Assembly (NCBI GenBank): GCA_022360535.1 | Contig: JAKSCP010000463.1 | Span: 1-8,142, forward strand | Length of the DNA: 8,142 nt | Reading direction: 5' to 3' | Origin: Pseudomonadales bacterium | Lineage (GTDB): Bacteria > Pseudomonadota > Gammaproteobacteria > Pseudomonadales > Pseudohongiellaceae | In this document: positions 1-7,294 of the stretch, piece by piece | Numbering within the stretch: position 1 is the stretch's first letter | Layout: every line of letters starts with the position of its first letter | Made by a program: the position numbers and the translations under genes | The notes under the pieces: model-generated | The model's input: only the letters and a program-made list of their open reading frames with translations | Databases searched by the model: none | Told to the model about the DNA's origin: nothing

Positions 1-754
1 ATCCAACTTTCACCTCTTCCACTGGATCGGCAGCCAACGACACCCGAATTGTGTCTCCAATACCGTCCATCAGGAGTGCACCGAGTCCAATCGCCGACTT
101 CACCGTGCCAGAACGTTGCCCACCTGCTTCTGTGATACCAAGGTGGAAAGGATTGTCGATTTGCGTAGCCAAACTGCGATAGGCAGCGAGTGTCATGAAC
201 ACTTCTGATGCCTTTAAACTGATTTTGAAATCCTGGAAATCGAGTTTGTCGAGAATATCAATCTGGGTCAGTGCAGATTCCACCATGGCTTCTGCGGTAG
301 GTTCTTTGTACTTCCTCAACAAGGCTTTGCCCAGAGATCCTGCGTTTACACCGATGCGAAGTGGAATGCCTTTATCTTTCGCACTATCAATAACTGCCCG
401 GATACGCTCTTCACAGCCTATGTTGCCAGGATTGATGCGCAGACAGACCACACCATACTCCAACACCTGAAGGGCGATACGATAGTCAAAATGAATATCA
501 GCTACCAGAGGAATTTGAACTTGCTTTCTGATCTCTTTGAACGCCTCAGCCGCATCCATGGAAGGTACTGAGACACGCACAATATCGACCCCGGCAGTTT
601 GCATTCGGGCAATCTGTTCCAGGGTAGCTGGTACGTCAGTGGTTTCCGTATTAGTCATGGTTTGCACGGAAATCGGCGCATCACCACCGACTGCAACATT
701 GCCGACCATGATCTGACGGGTTTTTCTACGAGATATGTACTCGTTGGACTTCAT
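1..754 (-). CDS. ispG: 4-hydroxy-3-methylbut-2-en-1-yl diphosphate synthase (IspG/GcpE), 3' end cut by window edge
   Basis: IspG is the cytosolic [4Fe-4S] enzyme of the non-mevalonate (MEP) isoprenoid pathway; it reductively converts the cyclic diphosphate MEcPP to HMBPP. About 251 of the usual roughly 370 residues are visible, covering the TIM-barrel domain. Recognisable blocks are RRKTRQIMVGNVAVGG near residue 9, DIVRVSVPSMDAAEAF, PLVADIHFDYRIAL, CLRINPGNIG, IRIGVNAGSLGK-like LRIGVNAGSLGK, LGITEAGGQRSG and IRVSLAADPVEEVKVG, all close to the E. coli protein as I recall it. The C-terminal cluster-binding cysteines lie beyond the left edge, so their integrity cannot be judged. The ATG at 752-754 gives an N-terminus that lines up with E. 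coli IspG. It begins 5 bases after the rodZ stop with no clear Shine-Dalgarno sequence, which suggests translation coupled to rodZ. Confidence 0.97.
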   Translation of the reverse strand, partial: MKSNEYISRRKTRQIMVGNVAVGGDAPISVQTMTNTETTDVPATLEQIARMQTAGVDIVRVSVPSMDAAEAFKEIRKQVQIPLVADIHFDYRIALQVLEYGVVCLRINPGNIGCEERIRAVIDSAKDKGIPLRIGVNAGSLGKALLRKYKEPTAEAMVESALTQIDILDKLDFQDFKISLKASEVFMTLAAYRSLATQIDNPFHLGITEAGGQRSGTVKSAIGLGALLMDGIGDTIRVSLAADPVEEVKVG

Positions 755-759
755 TTGAA

Positions 760-1692
760 CTACAGACCAACTGTTAAACGGGCGGAGTTATCAATACGAA
801 TACTATCAGAGACGTCTATTTCATCGCCATTCAGAGTGAGACGGGTCAGCGGGGCATCGCCGAGCAAGATGTTAAAAGGCGCACTATCCCGTATTTCCAG
901 CACATCGCCCGCACCCAATGTGCCTCGGTACAGACGATTAGCGTCTTCATCGCTCACCTGAATAAAACTCTCATCAGTGAAACTCACCCGCAATACATCA
1001 TTGCCTTCGTTGGTAATGGTGACAATACGCGTATCTGTTGGTTCAGGCTCAACCGCCGCAACTGAATCAAATTCGTCTGCAACAGCAGGTGTTGCCCCAA
1101 TATCCTGAATCTCGGGTTCAGCCTCTAACGCGATTTCACGACCGGGTTGCTGCGCCGGTAGAGTTGACGAGTCTTGTACGGTCGATGGGATTGCTGGCTC
1201 AGCCACGGTTCTGTTTGCAACCGGCGTAGTCTGTTCCAGAGCGGCGACTTCGTTTGCAGTGTTACTGCTCGCCTGCATGGAGGTATTCCAGGCCCAAAGA
1301 CCCGCGAAGATTCCCGCAAAAAATACTATGGACACCAGCGCCAGACTGCGATTACGCGCCTGATGTTTTTTGCGGCTGATGCGCGTGACTTCTTTTTGGT
1401 GCTCTTGTTCAGCCTGCTGGAACTCATCGAAGCGATCGCTAATCTCGTCAGGATTAAGCTCAAGAATCTCACCATAGCGTTTCATGTAACCTTTGGCAAA
1501 AATGATGCCCGGCAACTTTTCATAGGCATCGTTCTCGATGGCATTGACGTAGTGGACGGTGATATGAAGTTTGTCGGCGACTTCTTTTTGCGAATAGCCC
1601 TTCAACTCACGCTGAGAGCGAAGATAGTCGCCAGGGGATTGTGCAGTCTGTTCCTGGTCAGTCGATGAGTCTGAATTCAGCTCAGTTGACAT
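760..1692 (-). CDS. rodZ: RodZ-type cytoskeletal membrane protein (HTH, one TM segment, DUF4115-like C-terminus)
   Basis: RodZ bridges cytoplasmic MreB filaments to the periplasmic elongation machinery and helps set rod shape. The 310-residue product has the expected layout. An Xre-like helix-turn-helix domain spans about residues 18-85 (YLRSQRELKGYSQKEVADKL, then IENDAYEKLPG and FAKGYMKRYGEIL). A basic stretch at about 104-115 is followed by one hydrophobic segment at about 115-135, which gives an N-in, C-out topology. Next comes a proline-, alanine- and acid-rich periplasmic linker (about 140-220) and a beta-rich C-terminal domain (about 222-309) of the DUF4115 kind. E. coli RodZ is 337 residues, so the length fits. 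The start is uncertain by one codon: ATG at 1692 lies 7 bases after an AGG, while GTG at 1695 lies only 4 bases after it; I prefer ATG. The start overlaps the 3' end of pilF by 11 bases, indicating translational coupling. Confidence 0.93.
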   Translation of the reverse strand: MSTELNSDSSTDQEQTAQSPGDYLRSQRELKGYSQKEVADKLHITVHYVNAIENDAYEKLPGIIFAKGYMKRYGEILELNPDEISDRFDEFQQAEQEHQKEVTRISRKKHQARNRSLALVSIVFFAGIFAGLWAWNTSMQASSNTANEVAALEQTTPVANRTVAEPAIPSTVQDSSTLPAQQPGREIALEAEPEIQDIGATPAVADEFDSVAAVEPEPTDTRIVTITNEGNDVLRVSFTDESFIQVSDEDANRLYRGTLGAGDVLEIRDSAPFNILLGDAPLTRLTLNGDEIDVSDSIRIDNSARLTVGL

Positions 1693-2473
1693 CACTCAAC
1701 CTAAGGTAAGCCTGGTACTCAGGTGATTCACGATACAGAGTCGTAAGAATACGCGTAAAATCCCGAACCAGTTCCTGATTTTGGAATTTTCCTTCAATTC
1801 TTATTCCCGCCAGCAATGCTCTGGGAGTATGGGGCAAGTTGTAGAACTGAGCAGTCGTCAAGTATTGCTGGAACACACGTCGTGCGCCATTCCAGTCATC
1901 GCGATCTGCCCGCAGCATAGAAAGCTCAACTGCCGCAATGTATAAATTTCCGTTTAACTGCAGTGCCCGTTGGAACGCATTTTCAGCGATCTCACTGCGA
2001 CCCAGGGGCAACGCACTTCGACCCATGTTCTCAAACGCGATGGCGCGGCCCTCATACATCGTATCCCGAGTCACAATTTCGAATTGCTCCAAGGCATCGT
2101 CGTAGCGACCCATACTATAGAGCAAGGCGCCGTAGTTATTTCTGACCCGTGAGTTTGCCCTGTCGTAGCGAATAGCGCGCTGGAAGTTGTCCTCTGCAAG
2201 ATCCAGGTCGCCTTCCCGTTGAAAAATGAGCGCCAGTACGTTGTAAACATCCGCGTTTCTGTCGCTGATTTCCAGGGCATTATTGATATGCCGGCGCGCG
2301 CCTGCCATATCGTCGGCTTCATAATAAGCAATGGCCAGCTGCACATAATCATCCAATGCCGCCTCTTCCGAAGGTTCAACGGTGAAGCCACCGGTGGTCG
2401 TTGTCACGCAGGCACTCAGCATTGCTGCCAATAGCAGTGTGCTTATCTGGCTAAGTGATCTATTAACGGACAC
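1682..2473 (-). CDS. pilF: Type IV pilus biogenesis/stability lipoprotein PilF (PilW), TPR pilotin
   Basis: PilF is the outer-membrane pilotin that in Pseudomonas brings the secretin PilQ to the outer membrane and lets it multimerise; this role is known for the family. The 263-residue product begins with a lipoprotein signal peptide: a short basic N-terminus, a hydrophobic core, and lipobox LSAC with the acylated Cys at residue 22. The residue after the Cys is Val, not Asp, consistent with outer-membrane sorting. The rest is helical TPR repeats, at about residues 40-73, 74-107, 108-141 and 142-176, recognisable from pairs such as DVYNVLALIFQREGDLDLAE and RNNYGALLYSMGRYDDALEQ. The length is close to Pseudomonas PilF. 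The start is GTG at 2471-2473, supported by a strong GGAGG 7 bases upstream. No other pilus genes are in view, which is usual because pilF sits in this housekeeping cluster away from the pil operons. Confidence 0.93.
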   Translation of the reverse strand: MSVNRSLSQISTLLLAAMLSACVTTTTGGFTVEPSEEAALDDYVQLAIAYYEADDMAGARRHINNALEISDRNADVYNVLALIFQREGDLDLAEDNFQRAIRYDRANSRVRNNYGALLYSMGRYDDALEQFEIVTRDTMYEGRAIAFENMGRSALPLGRSEIAENAFQRALQLNGNLYIAAVELSMLRADRDDWNGARRVFQQYLTTAQFYNLPHTPRALLAGIRIEGKFQNQELVRDFTRILTTLYRESPEYQAYLRLSDVN

Positions 2474-2480
2474 TGTCTTT

Positions 2481-2485
2481 CCTCC
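2481..2485 (-). promoter_or_regulatory. Strong ribosome binding site of pilF
   Basis: On the minus strand this reads GGAGG, with 7 bases between it and the GTG at 2471-2473. It is one of the best Shine-Dalgarno matches in the window and fixes the non-ATG start of pilF. The strong site probably offsets the weaker GTG initiation. Confidence 0.85.
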
Positions 2486-2518
2486 AGAGCGCTCGACTCT
2501 TACAGCCGGTTTCCACTC

Positions 2519-3676
2519 TTAACTGTCGGCCGATACCGCTAAATTATCAGTATTATCAAAGACTTTTCCTGCTTTTTCATCTGCCTTTCGCAGATGACGG
2601 CCACTGCGCTTGGTGCGGTCCGCCACTGCACCCACCAGTTGCCCACAGGCAGCACCTATGTCATCAGCTCGGGTAGTGCGTACTGTGACTGTGAATCCGG
2701 CACTTTGCAGAATTTGTCGGAAATTGCTCACAGAAGAATTACTGGGGGTCTCGAAGTCGCTCAACTCGAAGGGGTTGAAGGGGATCAGGTTGATCTTGCA
2801 GGGAAAGGACTTCAGCAGCTCAGCCAGTTCTCGGGCGTGCTGGCGATGGTCGTTCACCCCTTTGATCAAGGTGTACTCGATTACCGGGACCCGCCGATCA
2901 GGCAGGCTTTCCATATAACCACGCACCGACCTCAGCAACTCCTGAATCGGATAGCGCCGGTTGATAGGCATGATCTGACTGCGCAATTCGTCGTTAGGCG
3001 CATGCAGGGAAACTGCCAGGGAGGCGTCGGTAAAATCCTTGAGCCGATCAATGGCTGGCACAACTCCCGACGTGCTGATAGTAACTTTGCGCTTGGACAA
3101 TCCATAGGCACAGTCATCCATCATGATATTTACAGCGGCCATCACGTTGTCGAAATTAAGCAGCGGCTCACCCATCCCCATCATGACGACATTGCTAATT
3201 ATGCGATTGGAATCTGGTTGATAGGCACCCAGCCTTTCGTTCGCCAGCCACAGTTGTCCGACGATTTCTCCACTACTGAGATTGCTATCGAATCCTTGCT
3301 TACCTGTAGCGCAGAAACTGCAATCCAGGGAACAGCCGGCTTGCGAAGAAATACAAAGCGTGCCCCTGCCCGCTTCCGGGATAAACACCATCTCCACTTT
3401 GGAGCCTGAGGCAACCCTGATGATCCATTTGTGACTGCCATCGCTGGAAGGGTAATCTTCGACGACCTCTGGCAACTCCAAAGCAAAGGATTCCTGCAGA
3501 GTCTCGCGAAGCTTTTTGCTGATATCAGTCATGGCATCGAGGTTCACAATGCCGCGCTGATGAATCCACTTCATTATTTGCTGGGCACGAAAAGGCTTCT
3601 CGCCCATCTCAGAAAAGTGATGGACGAGTTGTTCTCGGGTCAGCCCGAACAGATTAGGCTTGGAGTTAGCCGTCAT
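2519..3676 (-). CDS. rlmN: Dual-specificity 23S rRNA A2503 / tRNA A37 C2-methyltransferase RlmN (radical SAM)
   Basis: RlmN uses a radical-SAM mechanism to methylate C2 of A2503 in 23S rRNA and of A37 in some tRNAs, a step tied to translational fidelity. The 385-residue product has an N-terminal accessory domain (about 1-95) and the radical-SAM core. The cluster motif CxxxCxxC is CSLDCSFC, with Cys at 115, 119 and 122. The two mechanistic cysteines are both present: C108 in LCISSQ and C344 in GAACGQL, the latter being the position that carries the methyl group in E. coli. The SAM-binding GMGEPLLN motif lies near 167-174. The E. coli protein is 384 residues. The frame opens at a TTG two codons upstream (3682), but the ATG at 3674-3676 is better placed behind the ribosome site. 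The gene ends 45 bases before pilF with no terminator between them. Confidence 0.97.
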   Translation of the reverse strand: MTANSKPNLFGLTREQLVHHFSEMGEKPFRAQQIMKWIHQRGIVNLDAMTDISKKLRETLQESFALELPEVVEDYPSSDGSHKWIIRVASGSKVEMVFIPEAGRGTLCISSQAGCSLDCSFCATGKQGFDSNLSSGEIVGQLWLANERLGAYQPDSNRIISNVVMMGMGEPLLNFDNVMAAVNIMMDDCAYGLSKRKVTISTSGVVPAIDRLKDFTDASLAVSLHAPNDELRSQIMPINRRYPIQELLRSVRGYMESLPDRRVPVIEYTLIKGVNDHRQHARELAELLKSFPCKINLIPFNPFELSDFETPSNSSVSNFRQILQSAGFTVTVRTTRADDIGAACGQLVGAVADRTKRSGRHLRKADEKAGKVFDNTDNLAVSADS

Positions 3677-3682
3677 GCTCAA

Positions 3683-3690
3683 CCCACCTC
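3683..3690 (-). promoter_or_regulatory. Ribosome binding site of rlmN
   Basis: The minus strand reads GAGGTGGG. GAGG ends 10 bases before the ATG at 3674-3676, and the following GTGGG is closer. The upstream TTG at 3680-3682 almost touches this site, so the ATG is the more likely start. Confidence 0.65.
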
Positions 3691-3704
3691 AAAGGCGCGT
3701 CGGA

Positions 3705-4127
3705 TTAGGAGCAGATTTCCTCTGCTTGGAAAAAATAGCCAACTTCACGTTCTGCAGAAGTTGGCGAATCAGAGCCGTGTACTGCATTGGCATCGATAGA
3801 ATTAGCATAGTCAGCTCGAATTGTTCCCGGCGCTGCCTCAGCCGGATTGGTAGCCCCCATGAGTTCCCGATTAAGAGCCACAGCATTCTCACCTTCCAAC
3901 ACCTGAACCATAACCGGTCCTGATGTCATGAATTCGATCAGGTCTGCGTAGAATCCTTTACCCTGATGCTCTGCATAGAAGCCACCAGCAGATTCATCGT
4001 CCAGCTGCAGCATCTTTGCTGCGACAATTTTTAAGCCGGCTTTTTCAAAGCGTGCGTAGATTTCGCCAATCACATTCTTAGCGACGGCATCTGGTTTGAT
4101 GATGGATAATGTTCGTTCTATTGCCAT
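3705..4127 (-). CDS. ndk: Nucleoside diphosphate kinase
   Basis: Ndk balances nucleotide pools by moving the gamma-phosphate from ATP to other (d)NDPs through a phosphohistidine intermediate. The 140-residue product begins MAIERTLSIIKPDAVAKN, nearly the same as E. coli Ndk. It keeps Lys11, the EFMTSGPVMVQVLEGENAV block, GATNPAEAAPGTIRADYA, and the catalytic histidine H117 in AVHGSDS. Length is typical (E. coli 143). The frame extends to a GTG at 4133, but the ATG at 4125-4127 matches the conserved N-terminus and sits 5 bases after GGAG. Upstream is a 141-base leader with a consensus -10 element, so ndk probably begins its own transcription unit and also receives read-through from isc. rlmN follows after 28 bases. 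Confidence 0.98.
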   Translation of the reverse strand: MAIERTLSIIKPDAVAKNVIGEIYARFEKAGLKIVAAKMLQLDDESAGGFYAEHQGKGFYADLIEFMTSGPVMVQVLEGENAVALNRELMGATNPAEAAPGTIRADYANSIDANAVHGSDSPTSAEREVGYFFQAEEICS

Positions 4128-4132
4128 CGTCA

Positions 4133-4138
4133 CTCCCC
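4133..4138 (-). promoter_or_regulatory. Ribosome binding site of ndk
   Basis: The minus strand reads GGGGAG, and its GGAG core ends 5 bases before the ATG at 4125-4127. This placement selects that ATG over the in-frame GTG at 4131-4133, which would overlap the site. Confidence 0.8.
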
Positions 4139-4165
4139 GTATTCTGGTTGTGCAAAAGAGCGCGC

Positions 4166-4194
4166 ATTATACGTGGTAATGACCGGCTTTTGTA
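4166..4194 (-). promoter_or_regulatory. Candidate sigma70-type promoter of ndk
   Basis: A perfect TATAAT is read on the minus strand at 4166-4171. With a 17-base spacer, the -35 position (4189-4194) reads TACAAA, only 3 of 6 matches to TTGACA, so the -35 is weak. The expected start of transcription would be near 4158-4160, leaving a leader of about 30 bases before ndk. The site lies in the only sizeable non-coding gap of the window, between iscX and ndk, where a new transcription unit is expected. A chance TATAAT cannot be excluded without transcript 5'-end data. Confidence 0.55.
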
Positions 4195-4197
4195 CGC

Positions 4198-4230
4198 TTT
4201 TTCAGGCCGAAAATACCCTGTTTTTCAGGC
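4198..4230. repeat. 10-base direct repeat upstream of the ndk promoter
   Basis: TTTTTCAGGC occurs at 4198-4207 and again at 4221-4230, so the copies start 23 bases apart, close to two helical turns. Both lie just upstream of the candidate -35 element. The spacing would put both copies on roughly the same face of the helix, as in paired regulator half-sites, but no known regulator motif is recognised. It may be chance in an A/T-rich leader. Confidence 0.4.
4217..4229 (-). terminator. Weak hairpin after iscX, possible partial terminator
   Basis: On the minus strand CCTG-AAAAA-CAGG can form a 4-pair stem with a 5-base loop, 39 bases past the iscX stop. It is followed by GTATTTTC, a poor U-tract. 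Flanking AAAA and TTTT could lengthen the stem with an internal loop. The stem is short for an efficient intrinsic terminator, so read-through from isc into ndk is likely. The rest of the 4134-4268 gap holds only the repeat and the promoter candidate. Confidence 0.2.
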
Positions 4231-4268
4231 TTTTAGGTAATCTCGGGTCTCGCTGACAGCAACCGGGT

Positions 4269-4466
4269 TTAGTCGGCAACTTCCTCTATCCAGGCCGCCT
4301 GGATAGCTTCCAGGATTTTTTCGCCACTGCGCTCCGGATCATCGTCGAACTCTTCAAGCTGACAAATCCAGCTATGCAGGTCCACGAAATTCACGTATTG
4401 AGGGTCGGTATCCGGGTAGTTGTCAGCCAGGGCCATGGCAATGTCATAAACGTCGGTCCACTTCAT
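4269..4466 (-). CDS. iscX: IscX, frataxin-like iron-sulfur assembly regulator
   Basis: IscX is a small acidic protein that binds the IscS desulfurase and iron and tunes the rate of cluster assembly; it is encoded at the end of isc operons. The 65-residue product begins MKWTDVYDIAMAL and keeps the family signature DLHSWICQLEEFDDDPE followed by EKILEAIQAAW, close to the 66-residue E. coli protein. The acidic patch EEFDDD is the surface linked to iron and IscS binding. The open frame extends 25 codons further upstream into fdx, but that part has no family similarity. The ATG at 4464-4466 aligns with known IscX and follows GGTGA by 7 bases. It lies 13 bases after fdx. Confidence 0.95.
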   Translation of the reverse strand: MKWTDVYDIAMALADNYPDTDPQYVNFVDLHSWICQLEEFDDDPERSGEKILEAIQAAWIEEVAD

Positions 4467-4479
4467 ATGCGATTCACCA

Positions 4480-4818
4480 CTAGTGTTCTTCAGAAACCAT
4501 ATTGATGGTGTATTTTGGAATCTCAATTTGCAGATCTTCATCCGCCACTTTCGCCTGGCAGCTCAAACGAGATTCCGGCTCCAATCCCCAGGCCTTGTCC
4601 AGATAGTCCTCCTCGTTGTCGGAGGCATCTTCCAGCGAATAGAAACCCTCTCTCACGATGACATGGCAGGTAGTGCAGGCACATGATTTCTCGCAGGCAT
4701 GCTCAATGGAGATTTTGTTACGCAGGGCTGCATCGAGAATACTTTCTCCTGACTCGGCTTCTATTTCAGCACCCTCTGGGCAAATGACTTCATGGGGAAG
4801 AAAGGTAAGTTTAGGCAT
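4480..4818 (-). CDS. fdx: ISC-type [2Fe-2S] ferredoxin
   Basis: This adrenodoxin-like ferredoxin supplies electrons for cluster assembly on IscU, probably for reduction of sulfane sulfur or reductive coupling to [4Fe-4S]. The 112-residue product (E. coli 111) carries the cluster ligands C42, C48 and C51 in HACEKSCACTTCHV and C87 in SRLSCQAK. C46, conserved in the ISC subgroup though not a ligand, is also present. The protein is acidic, as expected for docking to IscS. The ATG at 4816-4818 gives the family N-terminus MPKLTFLPHE. It begins 22 bases after hscA; a GGAG is visible there, but it is about 16 bases from the ATG, so ribosome binding looks weak or coupled. Confidence 0.98.
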   Translation of the reverse strand: MPKLTFLPHEVICPEGAEIEAESGESILDAALRNKISIEHACEKSCACTTCHVIVREGFYSLEDASDNEEDYLDKAWGLEPESRLSCQAKVADEDLQIEIPKYTINMVSEEH

Positions 4819-4840
4819 GGTTTATCTACTTCATCTCCAA

Positions 4841-6709
4841 TTACTTGCCGATCGGCTCAACAGAATCTATTGATTCGCCTTGCAGTGATCGTATGTGTAA
4901 ATCCATTCTGCGAGCAGCAAAATCCCCCGACAGCCGATTTAGCTCTTCGGATAATTCCTGAATCCTGATCGGTTTCGATTCCTGCATTGCACCTCGCAGT
5001 TCCGCTATCGCCGCTTCGATACTGGCTTTCTCTGACTCTTCGAGGAGTTCACCATCCGCATCGATTGCCGCATAAATCGCATCGATGATTTGCTGTGCCT
5101 CGATCTGTGCCTCTCGCAGCGCACGAATGTCTCTGTCTTCGCTGGCATGCTCATGAGACGCCTGTAACATCTGCTCTATGGTGTCTGCATCCAATCCATA
5201 GCTTGGCTTAATCTGGATCTCAGATTTGCTGCCCGTGCTCAGCTCTTCGGCAATGACACTCAGCAAACCATCTGCATCCACCTGAAAAGTCACTCGAATC
5301 TTGGCGGCGCCAGCCACCATGGGTGGAATACCGCGCAGCTCAAAGCGAGCGAGGGAACGACAATCACTTACCAGTTCTCTTTCGCCTTGCACCACGTGCA
5401 GAGACATCGCTGTTTGGCCGTCTTTGAATGTGGTGAATTCCTGGGCCTTGGCTACCGGAATTGTGGTGTTGCGTGGAATTATTTTCTCCACGAGTTCACC
5501 CATGGTTTCAATACCCAGGGAAAGTGGATTCACGTCAAGCAATAGAAAGTCATCGGAAGATTTATTACCAATCAAAACATCTGCCTGAATCCCTGCTCCA
5601 ACTGCTACTGCTTTGTCTGGATCGATGTCCGTGAGAGGAGCTTTGCCAAAGTAGTCGGCAACCGCTTCTCGGATAACTGGCATACGGGTAGCCCCGCCCA
5701 CCAATACGATATTGTCGATATCTTCTGTGGTTTTACCGGCGTCTCTTAACACTCGCCGACAGGTATTAATGGTTCGCTTTACTAAAGGCTCACAAATGTC
5801 GGCAAACTCTGCGCGACTGAGACTACCCCGGTAACCATTGAAATCGATATCGACACTGTCGTTTTCACCCAGGTCATGCTTAAGCTGATTTGCATACTGA
5901 TGCAGCACAACTAGCTCGCTGGCTTCTTCGCTTGCCTGCTTGTCGATTCTTGCCCGCAGATAGTCCGCCAGCGCCTGATCAAAGTCGTCACCGCCAAGCG
6001 CCGTATCACCTCCTGTCGCCAGTACTTCGAACACACCCTGTCGAAGGCTCAGCAAGGATACATCGAAAGTGCCACCACCAAGGTCGAATACCACTACTGT
6101 TCCTTGTTCCTTGCTGTCCAAGCCATAGGCGACCGCAGCAGCGGTTGGTTCGTTCAGGAGGCGCAGAACTTTGACACCGGCAAGTTGTGCTGCATCCTTG
6201 GTCTGTTGACGCTGTGCATCATTAAAGTACGCAGGGACCGTGATCACCGCACCTTCCAGCTTCCCTTTTAAACAAGCTTCGGCGCGTTCAACCAGACTCC
6301 TGAGAATGTCAGCCGACACTTGAACCGGATCTTTGCTGCCTGCAGCAGTCACCAAGGCTGGTGCTTGTTGCTCGCGATCAGGATCGAATTGGTAGCGGGC
6401 GGCATGATCACTGGCCGCAATCTCCGTCTGGCTCTTTCCGAGCCATCGTTTCACTGAGGCTATAGTATTGCCCGGATCTTTGGCGGCTGATTGCTTGGCC
6501 TCGTTGCCGACAATAATCTCACCATCCGCCCTATAGCGAACCACCGAAGGAAGCAGGTAGCTGCCATCGTCGTCGGGTAAGATTTCAATCTTGCCTCCGC
6601 AACTCGCGGAGACCAGGGAATTGGTAGTGCCAAGATCTATACCCACAGCCAAACGGTGGGCTGGCTTCGCAGGTTTTCCGCCGGGTTCTGATATTTGCAA
6701 CAGTGCCAT
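4841..6709 (-). CDS. hscA: Fe-S assembly Hsp70 chaperone HscA
   Basis: HscA is the specialised Hsp70 that, with HscB, uses ATP to release the Fe-S cluster from IscU to acceptor proteins. The 622-residue product starts MALLQISEPGG, the same opening as E. coli HscA (616 residues). The nucleotide-binding domain (about 20-385) shows the phosphate-binding loop GIDLGTTNS (23-31), ITVPAYFND (156-164), LLNEPTAAA (184-192), VVFDLGGGTFDVS (206-218) and IVLVGGATRMP (334-344). The interdomain linker LLLDVNPLSLGIET covers 389-402. The substrate-binding beta domain (about 395-505) and helical lid (about 510-622) follow. It starts 12 bases after hscB, behind an AAGG ribosome site. The order hscB-hscA-fdx and the presence of IscU's LPPVK support HscA rather than DnaK. 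Confidence 0.98.
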   Translation of the reverse strand: MALLQISEPGGKPAKPAHRLAVGIDLGTTNSLVSASCGGKIEILPDDDGSYLLPSVVRYRADGEIIVGNEAKQSAAKDPGNTIASVKRWLGKSQTEIAASDHAARYQFDPDREQQAPALVTAAGSKDPVQVSADILRSLVERAEACLKGKLEGAVITVPAYFNDAQRQQTKDAAQLAGVKVLRLLNEPTAAAVAYGLDSKEQGTVVVFDLGGGTFDVSLLSLRQGVFEVLATGGDTALGGDDFDQALADYLRARIDKQASEEASELVVLHQYANQLKHDLGENDSVDIDFNGYRGSLSRAEFADICEPLVKRTINTCRRVLRDAGKTTEDIDNIVLVGGATRMPVIREAVADYFGKAPLTDIDPDKAVAVGAGIQADVLIGNKSSDDFLLLDVNPLSLGIETMGELVEKIIPRNTTIPVAKAQEFTTFKDGQTAMSLHVVQGERELVSDCRSLARFELRGIPPMVAGAAKIRVTFQVDADGLLSVIAEELSTGSKSEIQIKPSYGLDADTIEQMLQASHEHASEDRDIRALREAQIEAQQIIDAIYAAIDADGELLEESEKASIEAAIAELRGAMQESKPIRIQELSEELNRLSGDFAARRMDLHIRSLQGESIDSVEPIGK

Positions 6710-6721
6710 GGGTGATGGACC

Positions 6722-7255
6722 TTAGTAACCCAGGCGATGTTCTTCGCCTTCTTCGATTTCAGACAGAAGCTTGTGCAGAAATTGCATCTCGTGAAAGATG
6801 CGCTTGGCCACATCTATTGTTCCCGCTGAAAAATCCCTGGCAAATTTCTCACGCTGCTGTTCCAGCTTTGACAGCACATCCTTTTTCATTTTTTCCAATT
6901 CGGGTAAAGCCGAGTCGTCATTTGGCAGCTCTGCAATTTTTTCTCGTAATTGCATCTGTTCCATCAGTAAGTCCATGTCAAGGTCCTGCTGACTTACTCT
7001 ATCAATTTCGACATCTTGCAGCTTGAGAAGATAACCAGCCCGCTGCAATGGGGATTTGAGCGTTGCGTAGGCTTCGTTCAGATAACTATTTAGTTGCACC
7101 GCGCGCGTTTTTTCCTGTTCTGTGCCAGAACTGAAGCGATCTGGATGTGTCTCATTTTGCAGCTCGCGATAGCGTGCATCTAATGCATCCGCATCGATCT
7201 CAAAATGCGCAGCAAGATCGAATAACTGGAAAAAATTCTGATCTGTTGAAATCAC
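6722..7255 (-). CDS. hscB: Fe-S assembly J-protein co-chaperone HscB
   Basis: HscB binds IscU through its C-terminal helices and delivers it to HscA, stimulating ATP hydrolysis through its J domain. From GTG at 7253-7255 the product is 177 residues (E. coli 171). The J domain begins at NFFQLFDL and contains the HPD motif at residues 37-39 (NETHPDRFSS), then AVQLNSYLNEAYATLKSPLQRAGYLL-type sequence. A charged three-helix C-terminal domain (about 85-177) includes FLHKLLSEIEEGEE. The start is the least certain in the window. No ATG precedes the J domain; the frame opens at a TTG at 7309, 2 bases after the iscA stop, which would add 18 residues. Neither candidate has a clear Shine-Dalgarno sequence. 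GTG best matches family length, and a hairpin covers the TTG. Confidence 0.95.
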   Translation of the reverse strand: MISTDQNFFQLFDLAAHFEIDADALDARYRELQNETHPDRFSSGTEQEKTRAVQLNSYLNEAYATLKSPLQRAGYLLKLQDVEIDRVSQQDLDMDLLMEQMQLREKIAELPNDDSALPELEKMKKDVLSKLEQQREKFARDFSAGTIDVAKRIFHEMQFLHKLLSEIEEGEEHRLGY

Positions 7256-7294
7256 AACGGAGGGGTTTTGATAGCTTAGGCTGGTGGGTGAGAA

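Noticed and set aside
1174..1668. A 164-codon plus-strand frame opposite rodZ, with a hydrophobic stretch
   Set aside because: It is fully antisense to the well-supported rodZ HTH and membrane region; the hydrophobic run is a by-product of that coding sequence.
2594..3409. A 271-codon open frame on the plus strand, opposite rlmN
   Set aside because: It lies wholly antisense to a clear RlmN gene, its translation resembles no family and is rich in residues typical of reverse-complement frames, and no ribosome site or neighbour supports it.
4467..4541. A 25-codon upstream extension of iscX overlapping fdx
   Set aside because: The extra residues have no IscX similarity, and the ATG at 4464-4466 matches the family N-terminus and has a GGTGA 7 bases upstream.
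5890..6174. A 94-codon plus-strand frame inside hscA, rich in His, Pro and Arg
   Set aside because: It is antisense to the conserved nucleotide-binding domain of HscA; its composition reflects the reverse complement of that gene.
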